A stretch of DNA of 64,000 bases from Robbsia betulipollinis (GCF_026624755.1 NZ_JAPMXC010000001.1:2616367-2680366); one strand, 5' to 3'; positions 1-9,654 are shown, counted from the first letter of the stretch. The notes: a model not told the origin generated them from the letters alone. Program-made: numbers and translations.

Positions 1-1
1 G

Positions 2-328
2 ATCGTCGCGGGCGCGACGCTGCTATTGCAACTTGCCGGACTGTTTCAGATCTCGGACGGCCTGCAGGTCGCCGGCAATGGCGCGCTGCGCGGTCTGAAA
101 GACACCCGCATCCCGATGTTCCTGACCCTGTTCGCCTACTGGGGGGTGGGGATGCCGGTAGGGATCTGGCTGTCGATCCATCGTGGCGACGGCGCGCCGG
201 GCATGTGGATCGGTTTGCTGGCGGGGTTGAGCACGGCCGCGATATTGCTCTGGACGCGGTTTTTTCGTCTCACCCGCGGGTGGGATGCATCGGGCGCCTT
301 CGCCGCGCGGCCGTTGTCCGGCAAATGA
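2..328 (+). CDS. MATE-family multidrug exporter, C-terminal part (5' end outside window)
   Basis: This is the last ~108 codons of an integral membrane exporter; the frame is open from the window edge to the TGA at 326-328. The segment ISDGLQ-x8-ALRGLKDTR is the conserved motif in the last third of NorM/DinF-type MATE proteins, followed by a membrane helix with the family pattern YWGVGMPVGIWL and another hydrophobic helix (WIGLLAGLSTAAILL). MATE proteins expel cationic drugs across the inner membrane using Na+ or H+ gradients; the substrate cannot be read from this fragment. It ends about 100 bases before mlaC on the same strand. Family assignment is firm, gene name is not. Confidence 0.85.
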   Translation: MVAGATLLLQLAGLFQISDGLQVAGNGALRGLKDTRIPMFLTLFAYWGVGMPVGIWLSIHRGDGAPGMWIGLLAGLSTAAILLWTRFFRLTRGWDASGAFAARPLSGK

Positions 329-424
329 GGCGGGCATGATAGAGTCTCGGGGCCGGCAGCGGGCTTGCCGGCGCATGGTCGAGCGTGTCTCAACCCGGCG
401 GGAATCGAAAGCGAGGAATGGCTG

Positions 425-1117
425 ATGGTGGCGTTGCGGTGTACGAAAGGGTCTTTGCAGCGTCTTTGCGCGGCGACGCTGCTGGCGTCGTCGTTGTATG
501 GGCTGCCGATGCTGGCCACAGGGTCGATCGCGGCGCCGGTCAGCGCAGCGGCCATCGACGAAAGCGCGCCGGACGTGATGATCGGCACGCTCGCCGCCGA
601 CATCCTGCAGACCGTCCGGGCCGATCCGCAGGTGAAAGCGGGCGATATGGCGCGGATCACGCAATTGGTGAACGAGAAACTGCTGCCGCACACGGACTTT
701 CGCCGCACCACGCGGCTTGCGCTGGGGCGTTTCTGGAATCAGGCGACGCCTGCGCAGCAGGATCAGCTGGTCAAGCAGTTCGAGATGTTGCTGATTCATA
801 CCTATGCCGGCGCGACGGCCAAGGTGGGCGACCAGACCGTCCGGGTCAAGCCGCTGCGCGCCACGCCGGATCAATCCGACGTCGTGGTGCATACCGAGGT
901 CATGAGTCAGGGCCGCGCCTATCCCGTCGATTACCGGCTCGAAAAGACGCCCGAGGGCTGGAAGATCTACGATGTCAACGTGCTGGGCGCCTGGCTGATT
1001 CAGGCCTATCGGCAGCAGTTCGCCGCGCAGGTGCAGCAGTCGGGCGTGGCCGGATTGCTGACGTTCCTCACGCAGCGCAACGAGCAGCTCGCCGCTGCCC
1101 AGCAATCGGCACGGTAA
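425..1117 (+). CDS. mlaC: MlaC-like periplasmic phospholipid-binding protein
   Basis: A 230-residue secreted protein of the MlaC/Ttg2D family. MlaC shuttles phospholipids between the outer-membrane MlaA complex and the inner-membrane MlaFEDB transporter, keeping the outer membrane asymmetric. The start at 425 is preceded by GAGGAA; upstream in-frame starts would be TTG codons without a ribosome site. Residues 1-45 form a basic, then hydrophobic signal peptide. The mature part carries the family pattern (VNEKLLPHTDF, LALGRFWNQATPAQQ, TYRLEKTPEGWKIYDVNVLG-like strand, then a helix rich in Gln). The other mla genes are not in this window. Family assignment is strong; the role is inferred from the family. 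Confidence 0.88.
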   Translation: MVALRCTKGSLQRLCAATLLASSLYGLPMLATGSIAAPVSAAAIDESAPDVMIGTLAADILQTVRADPQVKAGDMARITQLVNEKLLPHTDFRRTTRLALGRFWNQATPAQQDQLVKQFEMLLIHTYAGATAKVGDQTVRVKPLRATPDQSDVVVHTEVMSQGRAYPVDYRLEKTPEGWKIYDVNVLGAWLIQAYRQQFAAQVQQSGVAGLLTFLTQRNEQLAAAQQSAR

Positions 1118-1243
1118 ATCGCCGGAAGCGGGCAGCGGGCAGCGGGGCTGCAGCCTGACGACCCGGCCGATTTCTGCGCTTTCCAGCGTGAGGCCTCCCA
1201 TGTGCGGCGTGATGCGCGGACCGACGAAAGCGCATCGAATCCG

Positions 1244-1810
1244 CTAGCCGCCTTCGCCGGCCCCCCGGGCGCCGCCCGTTGGTGCAGCCCGGCCTGGCGC
1301 GGCGTGGCCGCCCGAGCCGCCATTCCAGCGTCCTTCACCCCCTCCCGAGCGCACACCGCCATCGCCGGGCCGGGCACCGGTGGCGAGCCCGGAACGCGCC
1401 GGCTGGCTTCCCTGTGCCGCCTGTCCCGGGCCCCCTTGCTGGGTACGACCCGGTTCGCCATCCCGTCCGGGGCCGGGTTGACCGCGGCCGTCCTGAGCGC
1501 CACCGCGCGGCCCGAAGCGCGGGCCCTCGCCATGGTCGGGCGGCGGGCCGCGCCAGCGGGGACCTGCGTCGTAGTAATACGCCGCACCGCCCTCGACGGC
1601 GCCGTAATACGGCGCGGGTGCGTAATATGCCGGCCCTGTCTCGATATAGGCCGGCTGTCCGGAATAGCCGGCATACCCGCCATACGGCGGGACGACGCAG
1701 GCGGCGAGCGCGAGACAGGCGCCAGCCGTCGCGAGGCGTGCGAGGGTGCGTCGCAGAGCGGGGACGCCGCTCCGGAGCAGGGTGGTCACAGGGCGCATTC
1801 GGGTCGTCAT
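1244..1810 (-). CDS. Gly/Pro/Tyr-rich lipoprotein of unknown function
   Basis: A 188-residue protein starting at the ATG at 1810 (MTTRMRPVTTLL). A basic N-region and hydrophobic stretch end in a lipobox (LALAAC, Cys near residue 38), so it should be a lipid-anchored envelope protein. The mature part is low complexity: a Tyr/Gly/Pro section (GGYAGYSG, AYYAPAPYYG) followed by a Gly/Arg/Pro/Gln tail without a recognisable domain. The N-terminal extension back to 1897 is possible but would spoil the signal peptide. It is divergent from iscR; its promoter must lie within 1811-1943. High Gly/Pro content makes the opposite strand open too, but only this strand gives a signal peptide. Confidence 0.6.
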   Translation of the reverse strand: MTTRMRPVTTLLRSGVPALRRTLARLATAGACLALAACVVPPYGGYAGYSGQPAYIETGPAYYAPAPYYGAVEGGAAYYYDAGPRWRGPPPDHGEGPRFGPRGGAQDGRGQPGPGRDGEPGRTQQGGPGQAAQGSQPARSGLATGARPGDGGVRSGGGEGRWNGGSGGHAAPGRAAPTGGARGAGEGG

Positions 1811-1943
1811 GATGGGCGGTTCAGCCTGAGTGAGGGTCTGCGGACAGCGCATGCCCGCCACTTTACAAGTATTACGACGCTTGCGTCTTTCTTGCATCGC
1901 CTTTCCGCTCCGTATCCGATACCCATCGTGGCGGAGCGGGGTA

Positions 1944-1995
1944 ATACTTGACTAATTCACTAGGAGATTTATACTTGACTAAACTTGTCGAGAAT
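1944..1995 (+). promoter_or_regulatory. isc promoter with two type 1 IscR boxes
   Basis: Two copies of the motif ATACTTGACT lie at 1944-1953 and 1971-1980. Each is followed by the right half of a type 1 IscR site (ACTAGGAGAT ending at 1968; TTGTCGAGAAT ending at 1995). TTGACT at 1948-1953 and TATACT at 1970-1975 also form a good sigma-70 -35/-10 pair with a 16-bp spacer, so the boxes overlap the promoter. In E. coli, [2Fe-2S]-IscR binds such sites and represses the operon when clusters are plentiful; the same feedback is inferred here. Confidence 0.88.
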
Positions 1996-2022
1996 TCTCC
2001 ACCATCTGATTGAGGCTCCCTG

Positions 2023-2556
2023 ATGAGACTCACCACGAAAGGTCGTTTTGCCGTCACCGCGATGATCGATCTGGCGCTGCGCCAGAATCAGGGTCCGGTG
2101 ACCCTCGCCGGCATCAGCCAGCGGCAGCATATTTCCCTGTCGTATCTGGAGCAGCTGTTCGGCAAACTCCGGCGGCACGAGATCGTCGAGAGCGTGCGCG
2201 GCCCCGGCGGCGGGTACAATCTGGCGCGCGCCGCGGACGCCGTGACGGTCGCCGACATCATCATCGCCGTCGACGAGCCGATCGATGCCACCCAGTGCGG
2301 CGGCAAGGGCGAATGCGAGGGTGCGAAGAAGCTCGACGGGCACTGCATGACCCACGAACTCTGGTCGACGCTGAACCGCAAAATGGTCGAGTACCTGGAT
2401 TCCGTTTCTCTTCAGGACCTCGTCGATCAGCAGGGCGGCCAGCCGCATGCCACGGCGGTCGTGCGCGATCGCCGGCAGGCGGCGCCCGTGATCGAACCGC
2501 CGGCGCGGGTGACGCCCCGGGGACCGAATTCAGTATTCAATCTGGCCCGGTCCTGA
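2023..2556 (+). CDS. iscR: IscR, [2Fe-2S] transcriptional regulator of the isc operon
   Basis: A 177-residue Rrf2-family winged-helix regulator. The N-terminus (MRLTTKGRFAVTAMIDLAL) and the recognition region (ISLSYLEQLFGKLRR, then VRGPGGGYNLAR) are typical of IscR. The cluster ligands are visible as Cys92, Cys98 and Cys108 with a His three residues later; the last spacing is four residues longer than in E. coli. IscR senses cellular Fe-S status and controls its own operon through the boxes just upstream. A GAGG ribosome site lies 8 bases before the ATG. The C-terminal tail after residue ~135 is Arg/Pro rich and poorly conserved. iscS follows after 67 bases. Confidence 0.95.
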   Translation: MRLTTKGRFAVTAMIDLALRQNQGPVTLAGISQRQHISLSYLEQLFGKLRRHEIVESVRGPGGGYNLARAADAVTVADIIIAVDEPIDATQCGGKGECEGAKKLDGHCMTHELWSTLNRKMVEYLDSVSLQDLVDQQGGQPHATAVVRDRRQAAPVIEPPARVTPRGPNSVFNLARS

Positions 2557-2623
2557 GCGTTTCGCCGGACCCGGCCGGGGTTAAAGAAGCAGTACGTTTG
2601 GCAGCACGCTTACGGAGCACATA

Positions 2624-3847
2624 ATGAATAACGATAGTCCCCATTTGCCGATTTACATGGATTACAGCGCGACGACGCCCGTCGATCCGCGCGTGGTCGA
2701 CAAGATGATTCCGTTTCTGCGCGAGCAGTTCGGCAACCCCGCGTCGCGCAGCCACCCGTACGGGTGGGACGCCGAGCGCGCGGTCGAGGAAGCGCGCGGG
2801 GAAGTGGCGGCGCTGGTGAACGCGGATCCGCGCGAGATCATCTGGACGTCCGGCGCGACCGAGTCGAACAACCTCGCGATCAAGGGTGCCGCACACTTTT
2901 ACGCGAGCAAGGGCAAACACATCATCACCGTCAAGACCGAACACAAGGCGGTGCTCGACACGGTGCGCGAGCTTGAGCGCGAAGGCTTCGAAGCGACCTA
3001 TCTGGACGTGCGTGACGATGGCCTGCTCGATATCGAGGTCCTGAAGGCGGCGCTGCGCCCCGACACGATCCTGGTGTCGGTGATGTACGTCAACAACGAG
3101 ATCGGCGTGATCCAGGACATCGCCGGCATCGGCGAGCTGTTGCGCGAGAAGGGCATCATCTTCCACGTGGACGCCGCACAGGCAACGGGCAAGGTCGTGA
3201 TCGACCTCGCCACGCTGAAAGTGGACCTGATGTCGTTCTCCGCCCACAAGACCTATGGGCCGAAGGGTATCGGCGCGCTCTTCGTGCGCCGCAAGCCGCG
3301 TGTGCGCATCCAGGCGGAAATGCATGGGGGAGGGCACGAACGCGGTATGCGTTCGGGCACGCTGGCGCCGCATCAGATCGTCGGCATGGGCGAGGCGTTC
3401 CGCCTGGCGCGCGTGGAGATGGCCGCCGAGAACGAGCGGATCCGCGCGCTGCGGGACCGGCTGCTGACGGGCCTGAAGGGTATGGAAGAAATTTACGTGA
3501 ATGGCGACCTGACGCACCGGGTCGCGCACAATCTGAACATCAGTTTCAATTTCGTCGAAGGCGAGTCGATGATCATGGCCGTGAAGGACGTGGCCGTGTC
3601 GTCCGGATCTGCCTGCACGTCGGCGTCGCTCGAGCCGTCGTACGTACTGCGCGCCCTGGGCCGCAACGACGAACTCGCGCACAGCTCGATCCGCTTCACC
3701 ATCGGCCGCTTCACCACCGAGGCCGAGGTGGATTACGTCATCGAGTTGATGAAGAGCAAGATTTCCAAGCTTCGCGACCTCTCGCCCCTGTGGGAAATGT
3801 ACAAGGACGGGATCGACATCAATTCGATCCAGTGGGCCGCTCACTGA
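2624..3847 (+). CDS. iscS: IscS cysteine desulfurase
   Basis: A 407-residue class V PLP enzyme that removes sulfur from cysteine as a persulfide and passes it to IscU, and to other sulfur acceptors such as those of tRNA thiolation. The PLP lysine is Lys209 in [12 protein letters not shown], with the cofactor-binding TEHKA and HVDAAQA motifs upstream. The mobile-loop catalytic cysteine is Cys331 in [13 protein letters not shown]. Length and the C-terminus match bacterial IscS (E. coli 404 residues). The ATG follows CGGAGC with suitable spacing. It is second in the isc operon and 15 bases before iscU, consistent with co-transcription. Confidence 0.97.
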   Translation: MNNDSPHLPIYMDYSATTPVDPRVVDKMIPFLREQFGNPASRSHPYGWDAERAVEEARGEVAALVNADPREIIWTSGATESNNLAIKGAAHFYASKGKHIITVKTEHKAVLDTVRELEREGFEATYLDVRDDGLLDIEVLKAALRPDTILVSVMYVNNEIGVIQDIAGIGELLREKGIIFHVDAAQATGKVVIDLATLKVDLMSFSAHKTYGPKGIGALFVRRKPRVRIQAEMHGGGHERGMRSGTLAPHQIVGMGEAFRLARVEMAAENERIRALRDRLLTGLKGMEEIYVNGDLTHRVAHNLNISFNFVEGESMIMAVKDVAVSSGSACTSASLEPSYVLRALGRNDELAHSSIRFTIGRFTTEAEVDYVIELMKSKISKLRDLSPLWEMYKDGIDINSIQWAAH

Positions 3848-3862
3848 TTCTGGAGAAGCACT

Positions 3863-4315
3863 ATGGCATACAGCGAAAAAGTACTCGATCATTATGAAAA
3901 CCCCCGCAACGTCGGCTCCTTCGACAAGGGCGACGACAGCGTGGGTACCGGCATGGTCGGCGCGCCGGCGTGCGGCGACGTCATGAAGCTGCAGATCCGC
4001 GTGGGCGCGGACGGCATCATCGAGGACGCGAAGTTCAAGACCTATGGCTGCGGCTCGGCGATCGCGTCGAGTTCGCTGATCACCGAATGGGTGAAGGGCA
4101 AGACGCTCGACGAAGCGGCATCGATCAAGAATTCGCAGATCGCCGAGGAGCTCGCGCTGCCGCCGGTGAAGATCCATTGCTCGATCCTCGCCGAAGATGC
4201 GATCAAGGCCGCGATCGCCGATTATCGTCAGCGTCACGGCGCATCGACCGATCTGGCCGGCAACGCGATTGGCGACAGCACCGCCGCCCACGAAGGCGCG
4301 GCGCGCGCGGCCTGA
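3863..4315 (+). CDS. iscU: IscU Fe-S cluster scaffold
   Basis: The scaffold on which [2Fe-2S] and [4Fe-4S] clusters are built before HscA/HscB-assisted transfer. Conserved ligands are Cys37, Asp39, Cys63 and Cys106, and the HscA-recognition motif LPPVK is at residues 99-103. At 150 residues it is about 20 longer than E. coli IscU (128): the extra part is an Ala/Gly-rich tail after residue 127. The tail is in frame, and the stop is well before iscA, so it looks real rather than a frameshift. It follows iscS by 15 bases with GGAGAAG before the ATG. Confidence 0.96.
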   Translation: MAYSEKVLDHYENPRNVGSFDKGDDSVGTGMVGAPACGDVMKLQIRVGADGIIEDAKFKTYGCGSAIASSSLITEWVKGKTLDEAASIKNSQIAEELALPPVKIHCSILAEDAIKAAIADYRQRHGASTDLAGNAIGDSTAAHEGAARAA

Positions 4316-4439
4316 CGCGCCGCGTACGGCGAGAACGCAGCGGTATCGCTGCGGGTATACAGCATGACCGCGGGAGATTCGGCCTCCCGCGGCGACGACG
4401 GACCACAGGAGCGCCTCGCAGCGGGGCGTGACGAGAGAA

Positions 4440-4763
4440 ATGGCGATTACTTTGACTGAGAAGGCGGCGCAGCACGTCGCAAAATTCCTCGTGCGGCGGG
4501 GCAAGGGCATGGGTCTGCGCCTGGGCGTGCGCACGACCGGCTGTTCGGGCCTGGCGTACAAGCTCGAATACGTCGATGCGCTGGCTGCCGAGGACCAGGT
4601 TTTCGAAAGCCATGGGGTCAAGGTGATCGTCGATCCGAAAAGCCTTGCCTATATCGACGGCACGGAACTCGACTTCGCGCGCGAAGGCCTGAACGAAGGC
4701 TTCAAGTTCAACAATCCGAACGTCAAGGACGAGTGCGGATGCGGTGAATCCTTCCGCATCTGA
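4440..4763 (+). CDS. iscA: IscA A-type Fe-S carrier
   Basis: A 107-residue A-type carrier protein that accepts clusters from IscU or supplies iron and passes clusters to apo-proteins. The three ligands Cys35 (TTGCSGLAY), Cys99 and Cys101 (ECGCGESF) are present at the standard spacing. I chose the ATG at 4440, which gives the usual family length; the GTG at 4428 would add four residues. A 124-base gap separates it from iscU, with no gene in it. hscB follows 43 bases later. Confidence 0.95.
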   Translation: MAITLTEKAAQHVAKFLVRRGKGMGLRLGVRTTGCSGLAYKLEYVDALAAEDQVFESHGVKVIVDPKSLAYIDGTELDFAREGLNEGFKFNNPNVKDECGCGESFRI

Positions 4764-4806
4764 CCTTTCCTGACGGACGGTTACTCGCTTCGACGGAACG
4801 ATCCCG

Positions 4807-5349
4807 ATGCCGATCTCCACCCTTACTGCCGACGCGACGCATTTTGCGCTGTTCGACCTGCCGGCGCGTTTCGCGCTCGACCAGGTCGCGCTGGATGGCG
4901 CCTATCGCACGGTTCAGGCACAGGTGCATCCGGACCGGTTCGCAGGCGGCGACGATGCGCAAAAACGCGTCGCCATGCAATGGGCGACGCGCGCCAACGA
5001 GGCGTACCAGGTTCTGCGCGATCCGCTGAAACGGGCGATCTACCTGCTGCAACTGCGCGGCATCGACGTGCAGGCGGAGCAGAACACGGCGATCGCGCCG
5101 GATTTTCTCATGCAGCAGATCGAATGGCGCGAAGCGATCGACGACGGCGCCGCGGCGCGCAATGTCGCGGCGCTGGACGCCGTGCTGAGCGAACTGCGCG
5201 ATGCCGCGCGCATCCGTTTCGACAAGCTCGCCGGCTGGCTCGATGGCGGGGCCGATCAGCCCGCCGCCGAAACCGCGCGCGAGCTGTTGTTCATACAGCG
5301 CGTCGCCGAGGCCGCGGGCAGGCAGATCGAGCGTCTCGAAGACGCATGA
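4807..5349 (+). CDS. hscB: HscB J-domain co-chaperone
   Basis: A 180-residue type III J-protein that recruits IscU to HscA and stimulates its ATPase. The N-terminal J-domain has the essential HPD at residues 41-43 ([10 protein letters not shown]) and the helix THFALFDLP typical of HscB. The C-terminal half is the three-helix IscU-binding domain ([30 protein letters not shown]). Length matches E. coli HscB (171). It lies between iscA and hscA on the same strand. Confidence 0.95.
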   Translation: MPISTLTADATHFALFDLPARFALDQVALDGAYRTVQAQVHPDRFAGGDDAQKRVAMQWATRANEAYQVLRDPLKRAIYLLQLRGIDVQAEQNTAIAPDFLMQQIEWREAIDDGAAARNVAALDAVLSELRDAARIRFDKLAGWLDGGADQPAAETARELLFIQRVAEAAGRQIERLEDA

Positions 5350-5534
5350 GCGGCACGGCGGTAACCGCAGGCGCACGCCGCGTGGGCGCTGCGGTGCCGG
5401 CCGACGCGCCGCGGATCCTGGCCAATGCACCGGCGCCGTGCGGAACCGACGCGCCGAAGCCGCGATACCCCGCCGTTCCGCTCCCGGCTGCATGACGCGG
5501 CCCTGCGCCATTCACTCCCCCTTAAAACGACAAG
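5350..5534 (+). other. hscB-hscA intergenic gap, no gene recognised
   Basis: These 185 bases separate hscB from hscA, an unusually wide gap for genes that are often nearly adjacent. The sequence is GC rich and becomes A-rich only near the end (CCCCCTTAAAACGAC just before the hscA ATG). I see no credible reading frame, terminator or clear promoter in it. Confidence 0.5.
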
Positions 5535-7403
5535 ATGGCCTTACTTCAGATATCCGAACCGGGCATGGCGCCCGCCCCGCATCAGCGTCGCGTCGCCGTG
5601 GGCATCGATCTCGGTACCACGAATTCCCTGGTCGCGGCGGTACGTAACGGCATCGCCGATGTCCTGCCGGACGAAGCGGGGCAGGTGCTCCTGCCATCCG
5701 TCGTGCGTTACCTGCCGGATGGCGAACGCCGCGTGGGCCGCGCCGCGAAGCAACAGGCCGCGATCGACCCCCGCAACACCATCGTGTCCGTCAAGCGCTT
5801 CATGGGACGGGGCCTCGCCGATGCACAGCGCAGCCAGGCTCCGTACGCCTTCGTCGACGCACCGGGCATGGTCAAGATCGACACGGTGCAGGGCGTGAAG
5901 AGTCCGGTCGAAGTCTCGGCCGACATCCTCGCCGTGCTGCGCGCGCGCGCCGAAGCGACGCTGGCCGAGTCCCTCGTGGGCGCCGTGATTACCGTTCCCG
6001 CATATTTCGACGAGGCGCAGCGTCAGGCCACCAAGGACGCCGCGCAACTGGCCGGCCTCGAGGTGCTGCGCCTGCTGAACGAGCCGACCGCCGCGGCGAT
6101 CGCCTACGGTCTCGACAATGGTGCGGAAGGGACGTACGCGGTCTACGACCTCGGCGGCGGTACGTTCGACCTGTCGATCCTGCGATTGACGCAGGGCGTT
6201 TTCGAAGTGCTCGCGACGGGCGGCGACACGGAACTGGGCGGCGACGACTTCGATCAGGCCGTGCTGGCGCAATTGCTGCACGCGGCCGGGGTGAACGGCA
6301 CGCTGCCCGCCGAGGACACGCGGTTGCTGCTCGATCGCGTCCGGGTCGCCAAGGAGGCATTGTCGGGGGCCGATAACGCCCGCGTCGATGCGACGCTATC
6401 GAGCGGACAGGTGATCCAGTTTACTTTTTCCGAAACCGATTTCGCGCAATGGGTCGAACCGCTGGTGAAGCGCACGCTCGCTCCCACGCGCCGCGCGCTG
6501 CGCGATGCCTCGCTGGCGCCGGCCGACGTCAAGGGCGTCGTGCTGGTGGGCGGAGCGACGCGCATGCGCTGCGTGCGCCGTGCGGTCGAGGTCTTCTTCG
6601 GCCAGCCGCCGCTCACCGACATCGATCCGGACCAGGTGGTCGCCGTCGGCGCGGCGATCCAGGCCGATCTGCTGGCGGGCAACCGCGGCGCGGACGGCGA
6701 CGACTGGCTGCTGCTCGATGTCATTCCGCTGTCCCTCGGCGTCGAAACGATGGGCGGACTGGTCGAGAAGATCATCCCGCGCAATTCGACCATTCCCGTC
6801 GCGCGGGCACAGGAATTCACGACCTTCAAGGATGGCCAGACGGCGATGGCGATCCACGTCATGCAGGGCGAGCGCGAACTGGTCACCGACTGCCGTTCGC
6901 TGGCGCGCTTCGAGCTGCGCGGTATTCCGCCGATGACCGCGGGCGCCGCGCGCATCCGCGTGACGTATCAGGTGGATGCGGACGGCCTGCTGTCGGTGTC
7001 CGCGCGCGAAACGCTCTCGGGCGTCGAATCGTCGGTAGTCGTCAAGCCTTCGTATGGGCTGGGCGACGAGGACATCACGCGGATGCTCGAGGACAGTTTC
7101 CGCAGTGCCTCCGACGATATGAAGGCACGTGCGCTGCGCGAACAGCAGGTCGATGCCGGACGGCTGCTCGATGCCACGGCGTCCGCGCTGGCACTGGACG
7201 GCGAGCTGCTCGACGCCGAGGAGCGGCAGGCGGTGGACCGGGCGGTCATCGCGCTTCGCGCGGTTGCCGCGGGCGAGGACGCCGATGCGATCGAGGCCGC
7301 CATCAAGGACATGGCCGCCGTCACCGACGAGTTCGCCGCGCGGCGGATGAACAAGAGCATCCGCGCGGCGCTTGCCGGGCGCAACATCCGCGAGATCGAC
7401 TAG
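5535..7403 (+). CDS. hscA: HscA specialised Hsp70 chaperone
   Basis: A 622-residue Hsp70 dedicated to Fe-S cluster transfer from IscU. The nucleotide-binding domain shows [12 protein letters not shown] near residue 23, [20 protein letters not shown], the phosphate loop [13 protein letters not shown], and [14 protein letters not shown]. The substrate-binding domain begins at about residue 390 ([14 protein letters not shown]), and a helical lid rich in Asp/Ala closes the C-terminus. It recognises the LPPVK motif of IscU. The length equals that of other HscA proteins (E. coli 616). It lies after hscB and before fdx in the isc operon. Confidence 0.97.
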   Translation: MALLQISEPGMAPAPHQRRVAVGIDLGTTNSLVAAVRNGIADVLPDEAGQVLLPSVVRYLPDGERRVGRAAKQQAAIDPRNTIVSVKRFMGRGLADAQRSQAPYAFVDAPGMVKIDTVQGVKSPVEVSADILAVLRARAEATLAESLVGAVITVPAYFDEAQRQATKDAAQLAGLEVLRLLNEPTAAAIAYGLDNGAEGTYAVYDLGGGTFDLSILRLTQGVFEVLATGGDTELGGDDFDQAVLAQLLHAAGVNGTLPAEDTRLLLDRVRVAKEALSGADNARVDATLSSGQVIQFTFSETDFAQWVEPLVKRTLAPTRRALRDASLAPADVKGVVLVGGATRMRCVRRAVEVFFGQPPLTDIDPDQVVAVGAAIQADLLAGNRGADGDDWLLLDVIPLSLGVETMGGLVEKIIPRNSTIPVARAQEFTTFKDGQTAMAIHVMQGERELVTDCRSLARFELRGIPPMTAGAARIRVTYQVDADGLLSVSARETLSGVESSVVVKPSYGLGDEDITRMLEDSFRSASDDMKARALREQQVDAGRLLDATASALALDGELLDAEERQAVDRAVIALRAVAAGEDADAIEAAIKDMAAVTDEFAARRMNKSIRAALAGRNIREID

Positions 7404-7479
7404 AGGCTGCGTCATACTCTTTGAGGCGTTCCGGCCCGGGGGCCGGAAACGTCAGGACCGTTTGAACAGGAAGAATGCC

Positions 7480-7821
7480 ATGTCCCAAATCGTAGTGCTG
7501 CCGCATGCGCAGCTGTGCCCGCAGGGCGCGGTGATCGACGCCGATACCGCCAAGACCATCTGCGACAATCTGCTCGACCACGGTATCGAGATCGACCACG
7601 CGTGCGAGAAGTCGTGCGCGTGCACGACCTGTCACGTCGTGATCCGTGAGGGTTTCGATGCATTGACGCCGGCCGAGGATGACGAGGAAGATCTGCTGGA
7701 CAAGGCCTGGGGACTGGAGCCGGCGTCGCGGCTGTCGTGCCAGGCGTTCGTGCCGGCCGATACGGATCTCGTCGTCGAGATTCCGCGCTACACGATCAAC
7801 CACGCGAAAGAAGAACACTGA
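7480..7821 (+). CDS. fdx: Fdx, adrenodoxin-type [2Fe-2S] ferredoxin
   Basis: A 113-residue [2Fe-2S] ferredoxin that supplies electrons for cluster assembly on IscU. The ligands are Cys42, Cys48, Cys51 and Cys87, spaced C-x5-C-x2-C with the distal Cys in SRLSCQAF, which is the adrenodoxin/isc-type arrangement. The ATG at 7480 is preceded by CAGGAAG and begins MSQIVVLPHAQLCP as in other isc ferredoxins. It lies 76 bases after hscA and 14 bases before iscX. Confidence 0.96.
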   Translation: MSQIVVLPHAQLCPQGAVIDADTAKTICDNLLDHGIEIDHACEKSCACTTCHVVIREGFDALTPAEDDEEDLLDKAWGLEPASRLSCQAFVPADTDLVVEIPRYTINHAKEEH

Positions 7822-7835
7822 ACGGAGTCCGGATC

Positions 7836-8033
7836 ATGAAATGGAACGACACCAACGACATCGCGATCTCCCTGTCGGAGGCGCATCCCGACGTCAATCC
7901 CCAGCAAGTGCGGTTTACCGATCTGCACAAATGGGTGGTGGCGCTGGAAGGGTTCGACGATGCGCCGGATCGCTCGAACGAGAAGATCCTGGAAGCGATT
8001 CAATCGGCGTGGATCGAGGAAGCGGATTATTGA
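7836..8033 (+). CDS. iscX: IscX small regulator of IscS
   Basis: A 65-residue acidic protein of the IscX/YfhJ family that binds IscS and iron and modulates the rate of cluster assembly. It begins MKWNDTNDIAISL and contains the conserved DVNPQQVRFTDLHKWV and ILEAIQSAWIEEA segments. The ATG at 7836 follows CGGAGTCCGG. It is the last gene of the isc operon. The pilus operon ends 67 bases further on the opposite strand. Confidence 0.95.
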   Translation: MKWNDTNDIAISLSEAHPDVNPQQVRFTDLHKWVVALEGFDDAPDRSNEKILEAIQSAWIEEADY

Positions 8034-8100
8034 ACGTGGCCGGTGCGGCGAGAGTGCGGAGCGAGAAGGCGCCGGACTCGCAGTTGCATGATGGGACATC

Positions 8101-9654
8101 TCAATCGAATATGCGTCTTTCACATTTGACGTAGGCCGTGCCCCACATCTCCCTTACGTAGGCATACGGCGCCTGCCCGCGCACCGACCAGCGTTTGCGG
8201 AAGGTACCCTGGGTGTAACGCAGACTGGCATCGAAGAGATCGTCGACATAATCGATCGCGCAGCTGTCCCATTCGTCCTCGATCGATGCGGAAGAGTAGT
8301 TGTATTGCAGTGGATAGCGCGGTCCAACCCTGACGCTCAGGCTTCGTTGCTCGAGTCGGCCTTCCTCCCGCCGCTGTATGATCCGCACTTCGCTGGCGAC
8401 GGTCCGGGCGTCGGCGCCGATCTCCGTCCATTGTCCGGCCCGGCACTGCAGCAGGATGGGGCCGGCTCCCGAGGAAAATGCGCCATCCGGCGCGCACCGT
8501 TGTCCTTTTTTCTTCGTTCCCAGAACCAGGCTTCCCGCGGTGGAAAGATCGCCGCCGGAGGCGATGTCGCCCGCGGCGCGCACGGTGCCGTCCGTCTTTA
8601 TGCTGCCGCCTTCGAGCCAGCCTTTGGCGAGGATCGTGTCTTTCACGGACAGGCTTTGGGCGCCGATGCTTCCCGCCGAATCGATCGCCGCGCCCCCAAG
8701 GTTGATTCTCCCCGACGCAAGGGTGATGGCGGATCCTCCCTCGCCGTGTGCCGAAGATCCCACCACGATTTCCTCGACCGCGAGCGTGCGAACGTTGTCC
8801 ACATCGTTCCCGGCCATATCGATCGATCCGCTGAGTTCGCCACCCGTGGTGCGCAGGAAGGGGAGGTGATCGACGCGGCGCAGGTTGTCGATCAGCAGGA
8901 TGCCGGCGGGGTGGCTTTCGGCGGGGTTGTCGTAGTGTGGAGGGCGTTCCCTGTCGTTTTGCGGTGCGGCGAACGTAATGCGCTGCGGCGACGAGGGCAG
9001 GGACATGCCGCCACCGGGACCAAGCTGACGCAGGGCGGCATTCAGCTTGATGTCATCGATCGCCTTGCCGTTTTCGCTGCGCCGGACAGGCTTGTCGATA
9101 TACAGGGTGCTGTCGATCGCGCAACGTCCGGGTCGGGTCGCGTCGCACAGCGGGCCGCCCACATCGAAATGAACGACATAGCGATGGTCCGGCAGCGGCG
9201 GTGCGACGCCGACGCCACGTGCCGAGACACTGAAAAAGAGGTCGTGCAGCGCGCCGTCTCGGAGTTGCAGGCGGTACGGCGTCCGCGTGCGGGGCGGCGT
9301 GAGAAGCCGGGTTTCATTCAGCAGCCGTGCCGCGGCGCGATCTTGCTCCGTTTTCATCGCTTCGGGCGAGGAGAAGGGGGTTTCGCCAAACGCGCGCCGT
9401 TTGATCGCTTCGGGATACCGGCGCGTGAAATCGATCACCGCACTGTTCACGCGCGCCATTTCCTGGCCGATCAGTTCCCCCTGTCGCACCCGCATGTCGT
9501 GCAACATCCGCGTTGCGATCGTCCCCATCAGGATGCTCAGCACGGCCGCGGCAACCACCGCGCCGATCAGACCGAATCCGCGCTGCGTGCGCCGCGAGGC
9601 CGCATCGGCAGGACGATGGGAAGGGCTACGCATGCCGGGCGAGGGCTTCTTCAC
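8101..9654 (-). CDS. pilV: PilV-like large minor pilin of a type IVb pilus
   Basis: A 517-residue protein with a class III prepilin leader: basic N-terminus, cleavage at RTQRG/FGLIGAVVAAAVLSILMGT (near residue 27), then a long pilin helix. The rest is mostly Gly/Ser/Thr-rich beta segments with regular 'GNDVDNVRTL...GGSIKTDGTVRAAG' style repeats. The C-terminus contains paired cysteines. This is the layout of PilV, the R64-type pilus tip adhesin. Residue 5 of the mature helix is Gly, as in some minor pilins. It overlaps the pilR stop by four bases (ATGA), so it is translationally coupled. Unlike R64, no inverted 19-bp shufflon repeats or rci recombinase are visible. Confidence 0.8.
   Translation of the reverse strand: MKKPSPGMRSPSHRPADAASRRTQRGFGLIGAVVAAAVLSILMGTIATRMLHDMRVRQGELIGQEMARVNSAVIDFTRRYPEAIKRRAFGETPFSSPEAMKTEQDRAAARLLNETRLLTPPRTRTPYRLQLRDGALHDLFFSVSARGVGVAPPLPDHRYVVHFDVGGPLCDATRPGRCAIDSTLYIDKPVRRSENGKAIDDIKLNAALRQLGPGGGMSLPSSPQRITFAAPQNDRERPPHYDNPAESHPAGILLIDNLRRVDHLPFLRTTGGELSGSIDMAGNDVDNVRTLAVEEIVVGSSAHGEGGSAITLASGRINLGGAAIDSAGSIGAQSLSVKDTILAKGWLEGGSIKTDGTVRAAGDIASGGDLSTAGSLVLGTKKKGQRCAPDGAFSSGAGPILLQCRAGQWTEIGADARTVASEVRIIQRREEGRLEQRSLSVRVGPRYPLQYNYSSASIEDEWDSCAIDYVDDLFDASLRYTQGTFRKRWSVRGQAPYAYVREMWGTAYVKCERRIFD

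Noticed and set aside
2537..4621. Long (694-codon) open frame on the minus strand across iscS and iscU
   Set aside because: It is the shadow of well-identified plus-strand genes in high-GC DNA; its translation is rich in Arg/His/Asp without any domain.
8101..9000. Shufflon in the 3' part of pilV
   Set aside because: No repeated inverted 19-bp sfx-type sites, no alternative C-terminal segments and no rci recombinase nearby.
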